64,000 nucleotides of DNA from positions 9,154-73,153 of the forward strand of contig JAWLCP010000003.1 of the NCBI GenBank assembly GCA_041687115.1. The letters run 5' to 3'. A program made the translations under genes and the position numbers. The stretch comes from SKLM01 sp041687115. Its GTDB lineage: Bacteria; Chloroflexota; Anaerolineae; B4-G1. The notes below the pieces were generated by a model. The model did not search any database. It saw only the letters and a program-made list of their open reading frames with translations, and was not told the DNA's origin. This document shows, in pieces, positions 43,231-50,853 of the stretch (the first letter of the stretch is position 1; each line of letters starts with the position of its first letter).

Positions 43231-44865
43231 TCACTCGCCTATTGCATTGGGCACGGGACCCTCGGTGTCGTCGAAGCTGGCGAAGTGTTCAGTCTCTGCA
43301 TCCTCTCGGTAGTGAGCTCCCCGAGATTGCCGGTTGTGCCACGCGGCGTTGGTGACGATCCAGGCAACCTGGGCCATGTTTCGCAGACCGATAAGGCCAT
43401 CGTCCAGGCGTGTTGCGCGATAGAAGTTGTCGATCACGCCCCACAGATGATCCAGCTCGTTCAACGCGCGGGCCAGGCGGTGCGTGTTCCGTGCCAGACC
43501 GACGTAGAGCCACATGATGTTCTGGATGGCATGGGTGTCCCGCGTGACGAGCACTGGGTCGGCAGCAGCGTTGTCGTTGGGCGGCTCCCAGGGCGGGATC
43601 GTGTTGGCATCGACAGGGCGGAGGTCGGTGCGTGACGCGATGTCCTGACCAGCCCGTTGCCCCCAGAGCAGCCCTTCCAGCAAAGACGTGCTGGCTAGCC
43701 GGTTGGCACCGTGGACCCCGGTGCAGCTCACCTCTCCCACGGCGTAGAGCCCGTGCAGGGTAGTGCGGCCCACGGCATCTACGTGGACTCCACCGCAGAA
43801 GTAGTGGGCGGCGGGGACGACAGGGATAGGCTCTGCAGTGATGTCGACGCCAGCGTCCATACAGGCCTGGTAGATGGTGGGGAAACGGTCCTGGATCTCC
43901 TGCGCTGTCATGGCAGAGGCTAGGTCGAGACACACGTGGGGGTAGCGGTGATCCAGCATCTCGTGGTGGATGGCGCGCGCCACCACGTCGCGGGGGGCCA
44001 GGTCACCCCATTCCGGCGCGTAGTCGTCCATGAAATGGCGGCCGTCGGGCGTGTATAGCCGTCCTCCCTCGCCGCGCAGCGCCTCCGAGATGAGGAAGTT
44101 GTCCGCCCCCGGCACGGCCAACGTCGTGGGATGGAACTGGACGAACTCGGCGTTGATGACACGGGCGCCCGCCCGGTAAGCCATGGCCAGACCGTCGCCG
44201 CGGGCTCCCTTAGGGTTGCTGGTGTGCTGATAGATCTGGCCGACGCCGCCGGTGGCTAGCACTGTGGCCGGCGCGAGGAAGCGGTGGATCTCCCCGGAAT
44301 CCCGATCGAGGACGTATGCGCCGTGGCACGTGATCGGCGCGTAGACGGCGTGGAGATCCTGGCTGTGGTGCGAAGAGGTGATGAGATCCACGGCCGTCAG
44401 GCCCGCGAGGAGGGCGACATTGGGCAGCGCCTGCAGCTGATCGATGAGCGCGGATTCGATGGCGCGGCCTGTTGCGTCGCCCACGTGGAGGATGCGAGAG
44501 ACGCGGTGTCCACCCTCTCGGGTGTAGGAAAGGCTGCCGTCGGCCTCCCGATCGAAGGGGACGGCCAGATCCTCCAGCAACACTCGCTCGACCAGCGGCG
44601 GCCCTTCCTCTGCGAGGAGCCGAGCCGCCCTCGGCAGGCTGAGGCCAGCGCCAGCTCTGAGTATGTCCTGTTCGAGCAGCTGAGTGCTGTCGCCGGGTCC
44701 GCGGGCCACGATGCCGCCCTGGGCGTAGCGGGTGTTTGACTCCTCCGGATTCCGCGCCCGTGTGATGACCGTGACGTGACGTTCCTGATCCTGAGCGAGC
44801 TGCAGGGCGGTGGCTGCCCCGGAGATTCCGGAGCCGATGACGAGGACGTCAGTCTCGGCGGTCAT
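43231..44865 (-). CDS. nadB: L-aspartate oxidase
   Basis: A 544-residue FAD enzyme that oxidises L-aspartate to iminoaspartate, the first step of de novo NAD synthesis. The N-terminal FAD motif is 'DVLVIGSGISGAATALQLA'. 'SNTRYAQGGIVA' and 'FVQFHPTTL' are family signatures. 'GRLYTPDG', 'RDVVARAIHHEM' and 'AHYFCGGVHVDAVGRTT' build the active site, and 'GLYAVGEVSCTGVHGANRLASTSLLEGL' the C-terminal FAD region. The ATG at 44865 fits the family; longer frames read into nadCA. It is 26 bp after the fused nadC-nadA gene, so one operon supplies all three steps to nicotinate mononucleotide. Confidence 0.96.
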   Translation of the reverse strand: MTAETDVLVIGSGISGAATALQLAQDQERHVTVITRARNPEESNTRYAQGGIVARGPGDSTQLLEQDILRAGAGLSLPRAARLLAEEGPPLVERVLLEDLAVPFDREADGSLSYTREGGHRVSRILHVGDATGRAIESALIDQLQALPNVALLAGLTAVDLITSSHHSQDLHAVYAPITCHGAYVLDRDSGEIHRFLAPATVLATGGVGQIYQHTSNPKGARGDGLAMAYRAGARVINAEFVQFHPTTLAVPGADNFLISEALRGEGGRLYTPDGRHFMDDYAPEWGDLAPRDVVARAIHHEMLDHRYPHVCLDLASAMTAQEIQDRFPTIYQACMDAGVDITAEPIPVVPAAHYFCGGVHVDAVGRTTLHGLYAVGEVSCTGVHGANRLASTSLLEGLLWGQRAGQDIASRTDLRPVDANTIPPWEPPNDNAAADPVLVTRDTHAIQNIMWLYVGLARNTHRLARALNELDHLWGVIDNFYRATRLDDGLIGLRNMAQVAWIVTNAAWHNRQSRGAHYREDAETEHFASFDDTEGPVPNAIGE

Positions 44866-44891
44866 GGTGTGTCCTTCAGTGGGATCCAGTG

Positions 44892-46802
44892 TCACAACGC
44901 CAGCATCCGTTTCAGAGCCACTCTGGCCCATCTCGCCGTCTCCTCGTCGACGGTGACTTCGTTGTGCAGCTTGCCGTGCGTCAGACCGTCCAGGACCGCG
45001 GCCAGATTCTCCAGGGTGATCCGGGTCATGGTGGCGCAGTAGGGCGGAACGTCGGCCAGCGGGACGACGGTCTGGTCGGGATGCTCGCTCTGCAGGCGCT
45101 GGACCAGGCGGGTCTCGGTCCCGACGGCCCAGATCGTGCCGGGCGGTCCCGCGGCGACCTGGCGGATGATGTGGGCCGTGGACCCCGCGTCGTCGGCCAG
45201 GGACACAACGTCGGCGGTGCATTCGGGATGCACGATGACGCGGGCCTGGGGGTGATGCGCCCGAAAGGTCCGAACATGCGAGGGTCGGAAGCGCTGGTGC
45301 ACGTTGCAGGCGCCGGGCCAGAGGACGACCCGGGTCTCACGAAGGACCTCGTCGGTGAGGGGCCGCCCCTGATCCCAGACGGTCATCTCGGCCGGGGGAA
45401 TGTCCAGCTGCGCTGCGGTGTTCCGGCCCAGGTGCTGATCGGGGAAGAAGAAGACGCGCGGTCGACGCTCGAGTGCCCAGCGGAGCACGTCTGGGGCGTT
45501 GCCGGAGGTGCACATGATGCCGCCGTACTTTCCGCAGAAAGCTTTGAGGGCAGCCGATGAGTTGACGTACGTGATGGGCGTGAACTCGCTCTCCGCATCG
45601 TCGGAGGCTGTGTCGAGCGCCTTCCAGGCGGCCTGCACGGCGCCAAGCGTCGCCGTGTCCGCCAGGTAGCAGCCGGCGCTGGGGTCGGGGATGAGCACGT
45701 GCTGCCCAGGCTGCGCCAGGATGGCGGCGACCTCTGCCATGAAGTGGACCCCGCAGAAGACGATGTACTCGGCGTCGATGTCCGTGGCCTGCCGTGCAAG
45801 CTGCAGGGAGTCGCCACGATAATCCGCGAATTCGATGACCTCGTCTCGCTGGTAGTGATGGCCTAGAATGACGAGCCGTTGATTCAATGCTGCCTTGGCG
45901 TCCCGGATGCGCTCAACTGGGTCCGGAACGCCTGTTTCCTCCGATGGGGCTCTGACGTCCATGCTCACGTCCAACGCACGCACCGAGTGCGTCAGTGCAC
46001 CCACAGAGATGTAGTCGACACCAGCGGCCGCTATGTCCGCGACGGTATCCAGGCTGACGTTCCCGGAGGCCTCCAGAGGCACACGCCCGCCGGCCACCTC
46101 AACCGCCTTCCGCATCGTCGCCAGGCTCATGTTGTCCAGCATGATGCGATCCAAAGGCGGCGTGATGCTCAGGGCCTCGCGGAGCTCGTCTAGCGTGCGA
46201 ACCTCCACTTCAATGGGGAGGTCGGGCTGAGCAGTGCGGGCCCGGGCCACGGCGGTGGTGATGCCGCCGGCCCCCACGATGTGGTTGTCCTTGATCAGGA
46301 TCATATCGAAGAGGGCCATGCGATGATTGGCGCCGCCGCCCATGCGCACCGCGTACTTGTCCAGCAGGCGATGACCGGGCACGGTCTTCCGCGTGTCCAG
46401 GATGGTGGCCTGGGTCGTGGCGACAGCATCAACGTAGGTCCGCGTGGTGGTGGCGATGCCCGACATACGCTGCAGGAAGTTGAGCGCCAGACGTTCCGCG
46501 GCGAGCAAGGAGGGCGCAGGTCCCTGGACCTCCGCGATGATCTCGCCGGCGACTACCTCCTGACCATCGTGCACGCGGGAGGCGAAACGAATCTTGGGGT
46601 TCACGTGATGGAATACGTGCTCTGCCACGCCGAGGCCGGCGATGACCCCCGCCTCCTTGGCCACGATGCAGCCGGTCAGCGACGTCTCAGGATCCAGCGT
46701 TGCCTCACTGGTCACGTCGCCGGGACCGATGTCCTCGGCAACTGCCAGCTCGATCAACGGCTCGGCAGCCCTCAGCAGCTCGTCGTTAGAAGTCCTGCCC
46801 AT
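44892..46802 (-). CDS. nadCA: Fused NadC-NadA: quinolinate phosphoribosyltransferase + quinolinate synthase
   Basis: A 636-residue two-enzyme fusion. Residues 1 to about 285 are NadC: 'IELAVAEDIGPGDVTSEATL', 'LNFLQRMSGIAT', 'ILDTRKTVPGHRLLDKYAV' and 'EASGNVSLDTVADIAAAGVDYISVGALTHS' are all present. Residues about 300-636 are NadA: 'VILGHHYQRDEVIEFADYRGDSLQLA', and three Cys for the [4Fe-4S] cluster in 'VFCGVHFMAE', 'VHPECTADV' and the Cys before 'TSGNAPDVL' or in 'CGKYGG'. NadA makes quinolinate from iminoaspartate and NadC uses it, so the fusion joins consecutive steps, in reverse order along the chain. No stop or frameshift interrupts the junction. AAGGAG precedes the ATG. Confidence 0.95.
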   Translation of the reverse strand: MGRTSNDELLRAAEPLIELAVAEDIGPGDVTSEATLDPETSLTGCIVAKEAGVIAGLGVAEHVFHHVNPKIRFASRVHDGQEVVAGEIIAEVQGPAPSLLAAERLALNFLQRMSGIATTTRTYVDAVATTQATILDTRKTVPGHRLLDKYAVRMGGGANHRMALFDMILIKDNHIVGAGGITTAVARARTAQPDLPIEVEVRTLDELREALSITPPLDRIMLDNMSLATMRKAVEVAGGRVPLEASGNVSLDTVADIAAAGVDYISVGALTHSVRALDVSMDVRAPSEETGVPDPVERIRDAKAALNQRLVILGHHYQRDEVIEFADYRGDSLQLARQATDIDAEYIVFCGVHFMAEVAAILAQPGQHVLIPDPSAGCYLADTATLGAVQAAWKALDTASDDAESEFTPITYVNSSAALKAFCGKYGGIMCTSGNAPDVLRWALERRPRVFFFPDQHLGRNTAAQLDIPPAEMTVWDQGRPLTDEVLRETRVVLWPGACNVHQRFRPSHVRTFRAHHPQARVIVHPECTADVVSLADDAGSTAHIIRQVAAGPPGTIWAVGTETRLVQRLQSEHPDQTVVPLADVPPYCATMTRITLENLAAVLDGLTHGKLHNEVTVDEETARWARVALKRMLAL

Positions 46803-47196
46803 ACTCTAAGCTCCTTCTGGCCGTGATGATAATTACACTTGATGGATGGACTAGGCGTCACGATACTGAACCTCAGAGGCCACGCCGTCGGTGGTGCTGC
46901 CTCTGGACCAGCAGGCTGCGGGCGAACCCTTGAGGGCCCTGAGCCGACGTCGGGTACGGCGAAGAGCCATGCGGGGCTTCAGGGTCTCGAGGTGCGGAGC
47001 CCAGACCGGGGTACCGATGTCCGGGTCAGAATCAACGAGGCGACGACAATCAAGCTGGATACTCTGATGTCTCCCATTCTTCCACGACCTTACGTGCCAG
47101 GCCGCAGCCCCGGCAGATTTCGGCTCGCCCACGGCTCACGTCGCGATCACTCGTCATCTCTGTCCTCTTGCAGGTGGTTCCTGTTCTAGCTGAACA
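46803..47196 (-). promoter_or_regulatory. Long (about 394 nt) leader of the nad operon
   Basis: From the predicted start at about 47196 to the nadCA ATG there are about 394 nt on the minus strand, holding only one 35-codon ORF (47050-47157). Leader length and pathway suggest post-initiation control, but I could not draw a fold matching a known NAD-sensing RNA. Between 46803 and 47049 I see no supported gene. Confidence 0.4.
47050..47157 (-). CDS. 35-residue ORF with a CxxC knuckle in the nad leader
   Basis: ATG at 47155-47157 with AAGAGGACAG just upstream, 39 nt after the predicted transcription start; stop TGA at 47050-47052. The product contains 'AEICRGCGLARKVVEEW', a single CxxC followed by a helix, as in half a zinc ribbon. 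It may be a leader peptide, a small zinc protein, or the start of a decayed gene. No family is claimed. Confidence 0.35.
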   Translation of the reverse strand: MTSDRDVSRGRAEICRGCGLARKVVEEWETSEYPA

Positions 47197-47202
47197 CAAG
47201 CG

Positions 47203-47231
47203 ATACTACACCTGCTCCGAGATGGTGTCAA
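47203..47231 (-). promoter_or_regulatory. Strong promoter of the nad operon
   Basis: On the minus strand: -35 TTGACA (47226-47231, consensus), 17-bp spacer, -10 TAGTAT (47203-47208). It lies in the gap between the C39-peptidase gene and nadCA and points at nadCA. Confidence 0.65.
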
Positions 47232-47277
47232 ATGCTGGGGCGCCGCGCACGTGCTAATGCGTTGGGGGCGTGAACGG

Positions 47278-48570
47278 CTACGACCCGTCGAGCTCCTGCA
47301 GGGCGGTCTGGGCCGGAAGCCAGCCCTCGTGGTACCGGAGGGCGGCCTTGAAATCCGACCGGGCGGCCTGGGTGTCGCCGAAGGCGACGCGGGCTTTACC
47401 ACGCCAGTAGTAGGATTCCTCCAGGTTGTTCGCCGTGTTCAGGGTGGCGTTCGCCAGGGCGATGACGTCGTCGTAGCGCCCGGCGGCGTGGTAGCTCTCG
47501 TAGGGGCCGAACTGGTACCAGAGCATGCGGTAGTGGAGGCCGAGCTGACGTGCTTGGTCGTAGGCGGCCGCCGCCTCCGCATGACGGTTCAGTGCGGTGA
47601 GGTTGGTGCCGATGTTGAAGTGGGAGAACGTGACCCAGTCGCCGCAGTCGGCGTAGGCGACGCACGAGTCGTGGGGCTCGGCTGCCTCGGCGCGCGCCCT
47701 GTCCAGGGCTGCCTCGTACATGGTGGTATCGTCGATGTCTGGGCCGAGGAGGGTGGCCAGATCCTCCCATCGCTCGGGCTGGTAGACGACCAGGTAGAGG
47801 CGGTTGAAGACACGCCATAACTCATCCATCTCTCGATAGCCGACGGTCACGTCGGGGCCGTTGAGCGAGTCGTACGTCAGAAAGTGCTGGGCCGCGTCGT
47901 CGTAACCGACGATCAGACGGTAGTGGCCGAGCTGATCGCGGGCGTCGCGCACGTGCCAGGTCTCGACCAGGACGGGGAACCCAGCACGCACAAGGGTCTT
48001 GAGCCGGTCCAGCGTCCCGTTGACGCGCACCGTGGCCTCTAGCCCCAAGTCCCGGGCGTAGGTGGCCATCTCCCACGGGCTGACGTTCTTGTCCTCGGGA
48101 TCCGGCTTGAGAACCGGGGCGATATCCATCTGGGTCTCATCCCGGTCCCAGTAGGACAGGGCCATGGCCAGCGTGGTGGGCCCGCAGTTGTTCCAGCGCT
48201 GATGCTCGTGGCGGACGCCGGCAAGGCTGAAGGCGGCACGAGGTGTAGGGCTGGCCGTTGGCGACGGAGCCGGCGTGTCGGTAGGGTGCGGCGTGTCGGT
48301 GGCCGGCGGCATATCGGTCGGAGGCGGCGTCTGCGTGGGCGAGGGGCTCGGGCTGGGCGTCTCGGTCGGCGACGGACTGGGCTGGGTATGGGTGATGACG
48401 GGTGTGGGAAGGGTATCGGGGTGCGGGTTATGACGCATCTCCTGAAGCGGCTCCGGCAGGTACACGGCATAGCGGCCGGGGAGGGCGCGGATGAGGGTCG
48501 GAGTAGCCAGCAAGGCCACACCCAGGACGACCAGGGCGCCGATCAAGATGACCGTCCGTGAGCTTTTCAT
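47278..48570 (-). CDS. Exported C39-family peptidase-like protein with TPR repeats
   Basis: A 430-residue protein. An N-terminal signal-anchor (residues 7-28) is followed by a Thr/Pro/Ser stalk (about 50-110) and a C39-like papain-fold domain. That domain has Cys in 'RWNNCGPTTLAMALSYW' (about 129), His in 'LGHYRLIVGYDD' (about 217) and Asp in 'TYDSLNGPDV' (about 234). The C-terminal 150 residues carry TPR-like helices ('ALNRHAEAAAAYDQARQLGL', 'ESYYWRGKARVAFGDTQAARSDFKAAL'). The catalytic triad looks complete, so a secreted, membrane-tethered cysteine peptidase is inferred. Unlike C39 domains of bacteriocin exporters, no ABC module is attached. The ATG follows from the signal peptide; an upstream frame of 44 residues is rejected. 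Confidence 0.82.
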   Translation of the reverse strand: MKSSRTVILIGALVVLGVALLATPTLIRALPGRYAVYLPEPLQEMRHNPHPDTLPTPVITHTQPSPSPTETPSPSPSPTQTPPPTDMPPATDTPHPTDTPAPSPTASPTPRAAFSLAGVRHEHQRWNNCGPTTLAMALSYWDRDETQMDIAPVLKPDPEDKNVSPWEMATYARDLGLEATVRVNGTLDRLKTLVRAGFPVLVETWHVRDARDQLGHYRLIVGYDDAAQHFLTYDSLNGPDVTVGYREMDELWRVFNRLYLVVYQPERWEDLATLLGPDIDDTTMYEAALDRARAEAAEPHDSCVAYADCGDWVTFSHFNIGTNLTALNRHAEAAAAYDQARQLGLHYRMLWYQFGPYESYHAAGRYDDVIALANATLNTANNLEESYYWRGKARVAFGDTQAARSDFKAALRYHEGWLPAQTALQELDGS

Positions 48571-48653
48571 GACGGTATGATACCCGGAAGTCGGTCGATC
48601 CGCCACCCTACGCCGCAGCGCCCACGACGATAGGTGAGCGGATGGTGCGCGTA

Positions 48654-48684
48654 GCCCCCGCCGGGCATGTCGCCCGGCGGGGGC
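48654..48684. repeat. 13-bp perfect hairpin, left of the SHOCT pair
   Basis: GCCCCCGCCGGGC (48654-48666), loop ATGTC, then its exact complement (48672-48684). No T-run follows on either strand. The flank GGCGGGGGCACAG (48676-48688) recurs inverted at 49353-49365. Confidence 0.65.
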
Positions 48685-48716
48685 ACAGGTCGTAAACATC
48701 ACGTTTGTGATTGCGG

Positions 48717-48998
48717 TCAGCCTCTAAGTCGGTCTCGAAGCTCCTCAAACTCAGCCGGGGTAATCTCCCCCGCTCCCAGCCGCCGCCGGGCGATCTCCAG
48801 CGGTTCCGGACCCATCTGCAGGCCCGTCGCGGCCGGCTGCCCAACCCGGCGCACCAGCCAGAACGCTCCCAGCGCCAGCAGCGCCACTAGACCGAGGAAC
48901 AGGGTCACTCCGAATAGGGGGCCCAGCCACGCCAGGCCGCCCCAGCCCCCCATATGTCCCCAGCCTCCCCAACCCAAACCGCGCGCACAGAATCCCAT
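48717..48998 (-). CDS. Small membrane protein with SHOCT domain
   Basis: A 93-residue protein. The Gly/Trp-rich N-terminus ('GLGWGGWGHMGGWGG') is followed by a transmembrane helix ('GVTLFLGLVALLALGAFWLV', about 30-49). The C-terminal SHOCT motif is 'IARRRLGAGEITPAEFEELRDRL'. SHOCT is a short oligomerisation motif found at the ends of many small membrane proteins; the role is unknown. GGAGGGAAG directly precedes the ATG. It is the second of two adjacent SHOCT genes. Confidence 0.8.
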   Translation of the reverse strand: MGFCARGLGWGGWGHMGGWGGLAWLGPLFGVTLFLGLVALLALGAFWLVRRVGQPAATGLQMGPEPLEIARRRLGAGEITPAEFEELRDRLRG

Positions 48999-49029
48999 CT
49001 TCCCTCCTTCGTATAGTTGTGCGTACGTG

Positions 49030-49251
49030 TCACGACTCTATCTGCTGACGAATCGCTTCGTGTTCCTCGCGGCTGATCTCGCCGCGGGCGAGACGCTCAT
49101 CGAGCGTGTCACGGGCTGTCGGCTCTCGCCTTTGGCCAGACAGCCCGATGCCGCTCCCTTGATGGCGGGCCAGTGCACCGCCCCCGACCAAGACGGCGAC
49201 GAGGATGCCTCCAAATAGAATCAGGCCCAGGAAACCGAATAGCAGCATCAT
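49030..49251 (-). CDS. Small membrane protein with SHOCT domain
   Basis: A 73-residue protein: an N-terminal transmembrane helix ('LLFGFLGLILFGGILVAVLVGG', about 3-24), a basic linker, and a C-terminal SHOCT motif 'LDERLARGEISREEHEAIRQQI'. GGAGGTGAAAAC before ATG 49251 decides the start over a longer frame. It is the first gene of the SHOCT pair (31-bp gap), with a -10 at 49308-49313 upstream. Confidence 0.75.
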   Translation of the reverse strand: MMLLFGFLGLILFGGILVAVLVGGGALARHQGSGIGLSGQRREPTARDTLDERLARGEISREEHEAIRQQIES

Positions 49252-49307
49252 GTTTTCACCTCCTTCGCGATTGTGCCCCAGCGGGCACACCTTCCTTTTG
49301 CCTCGTC

Positions 49308-49336
49308 ATTGTAGCGTACCGGTGGGTGCGCGACCA
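49308..49336 (-). promoter_or_regulatory. Possible promoter of the SHOCT gene pair
   Basis: -10 TACAAT (49308-49313) preceded by ACGC; the -35 at 17 bp is weak (TGGTCG). The leader contains a small stem, GTGCCC-CAGC-GGGCAC (49273-49288). Confidence 0.4.
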
Positions 49337-49356
49337 GAGGGATTTGGCCCGTCTGT

Positions 49357-49378
49357 GCCCCCGCCAAACGGCGGGGGC
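49357..49378. repeat. 9-bp hairpin with AAAC loop, right of the SHOCT pair
   Basis: GCCCCCGCC (49357-49365), AAAC, GGCGGGGGC (49370-49378). With four more bases to the left it matches the hairpin at 48654-48688 in inverted orientation over 13 bp. Confidence 0.6.
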
Positions 49379-49504
49379 CGAGACTGGACGACGGACACGT
49401 TGGCCAACCTGTGGGCGGTGTGGACGCGGCCGACCTACCCGGAGATGGTGACCGATTCGATATGTGAAAACTATGTTACAGATGCAGACTGCAAGAAAAG
49501 AGTC

Positions 49505-49533
49505 TTGCATTCCGTGCCGGTTTGTGGTATACT
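49505..49533 (+). promoter_or_regulatory. Promoter of the RpiR regulator gene
   Basis: -35 TTGCAT (49505-49510), 17-bp spacer, -10 TATACT (49528-49533). The predicted start, about 49540, falls on the ATG at 49539, so the mRNA may be leaderless. A loose palindrome TGTGAAAACTATGTTACA (49463-49480) lies 25 bp upstream of the -35 and could be an operator. Confidence 0.55.
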
Positions 49534-49538
49534 CGAGT

Positions 49539-50402
49539 ATGGCACGTGGAGACGGGATCCTCGATATGATAACCGCGGCCTTCCCCGATCTCCCTCGCGG
49601 GCAGAGGCAGGTTGCCCGTTTCATCGTCGACAATGGAACCTTCGTTGCATTCGCCTCAGCAACAGAGTTGGCCGAACAGGCAGGCGTGAGTGCCGCGACC
49701 GTGGTGCGTTTCTGTCAGGCGATGGGATACGACGGCTATCCTCACCTTCGAGCAGCAGTTCGGGAGAGGTTCCGACGGTCTTTGACCACGGCCCAGCGCC
49801 TGGAGGAGCGGCTGCGCGCCCCGATTCCCAGGGACGATCTGCTGGCTCAGGTCTTCAGGAGAGGCATCCAGAACATCAAGTTCCTGATGGAGCAGATCGA
49901 TCCGAGAGCCTTCGAGGCCGCGATCGATGAATTCGGTCGCGCGAACCACATCCTCGTGGTCGGCGGGGGACTTTCGGCATCCCCCGCTATGTTCCTCTCC
50001 CACTCCCTAAAGGTGATGGGATTCTCGGTCCAGGCGGTGACTACGGGGGGCATACCGCTGTCGCTGGAGCAGAGTGCCCTGGGACCAGACGATCTCTTGG
50101 TTGCCTTCGGATTCTGGAGGTACTTTCGGCATATTGTGGCGACCATGGAATGGGCTCAGAAGAGGGGAATCCCGAGAATTGCGGTCACCGACAGTGAGGT
50201 CTCTCCATTGGCCCAGTTGGCGGACCACGCCTTCATCGCGACCACCGATGGCGTCGGCCACAGTGTGTCCCCACTCGCGTCCACCGCGTTGGTCGAAGCC
50301 TTCATTGCGGCACTCTCGTTCGGCAGACCTAAGGAGACACTTGCAGCCCTGCGTGACGTAGACGCAGCCTACAGGGAGAGCGGCTTGCTACTGGAGGACT
50401 AG
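49539..50402 (+). CDS. RpiR/MurR-family transcriptional regulator
   Basis: A 287-residue regulator. The N-terminal HTH (about 8-78) has 'FPDLPRGQRQVARFIVDN', then 'ATELAEQAGVSAATVVRFCQAMGYDGYPHLRAAVR', the RpiR recognition pattern. The SIS domain (about 115-240) starts with 'ANHILVVGGGLSASPAMFLSH' and would bind a phosphorylated or amino sugar or a similar effector. The ATG at 49539 matches the family's usual N-terminus; a longer frame to 49464 would include the promoter. It heads the transport/catabolic island and probably controls it. Confidence 0.88.
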   Translation: MARGDGILDMITAAFPDLPRGQRQVARFIVDNGTFVAFASATELAEQAGVSAATVVRFCQAMGYDGYPHLRAAVRERFRRSLTTAQRLEERLRAPIPRDDLLAQVFRRGIQNIKFLMEQIDPRAFEAAIDEFGRANHILVVGGGLSASPAMFLSHSLKVMGFSVQAVTTGGIPLSLEQSALGPDDLLVAFGFWRYFRHIVATMEWAQKRGIPRIAVTDSEVSPLAQLADHAFIATTDGVGHSVSPLASTALVEAFIAALSFGRPKETLAALRDVDAAYRESGLLLED

Positions 50403-50853
50403 TCTCGGCGATTTGAAGACAGGTGAGTCAGGAAGTTCGGCAGGGCGGCAGCCCTGCGCCTTGTCAATCAGATCCGCATGGCACGACCCAGATCCATACT
50501 CTATGACAGGTGCGCCGGGGACCACCAGGTTCCGGTTCTAGGCTGCGAGAGCCGTGCTCTTCGGGCGGGTCGCAACTAGGCATCTGATGAGCTGGGTGGA
50601 CAAGGCAGCGAAGGACCCACGCCCGCCGCGGTGTCGTGGATGGTGTGTTGAGTGCAGTGGACCGCGACGCGGGCATCAGACCATCAGGAGGTGAACAGCG
50701 CCAGAACATATGACAGCTCGTGGGAAACAGGTGTGTCCGTCGACGAGATCGACATCCAACAAAGGAGGTGACTGCGGACACAGATGAGGGCGTAGCGGAA
50801 TCGACGCACTGGTTTTGAGTCACGTCTTGAAGCTCGAAAAAGGAGGACGTATC
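50403..50853. other. 451-bp gap before the ABC importer genes
   Basis: No gene is supported. A stem GCAGGGC-GGCA-GCCCTGC at 50440-50457, 38 bp after the regulator stop, may end its transcript. Purine-rich ribosome-site-like runs (AGGAGGTG near 50690 and AAAGGAGGTGA near 50760) are not followed by a long frame. No convincing promoter was found. Confidence 0.4.

Noticed and set aside
42934..43635. 233-codon plus-strand frame in the gap after nadB
   Set aside because: It runs through the end of nadB in antisense and has no recognisable domain or ribosome site.
46839..47189. 116-codon plus-strand frame and 93-codon minus-strand frame in the nad leader
   Set aside because: Neither has a ribosome site or a domain pattern. 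The promoter and leader reading explains the stretch better.
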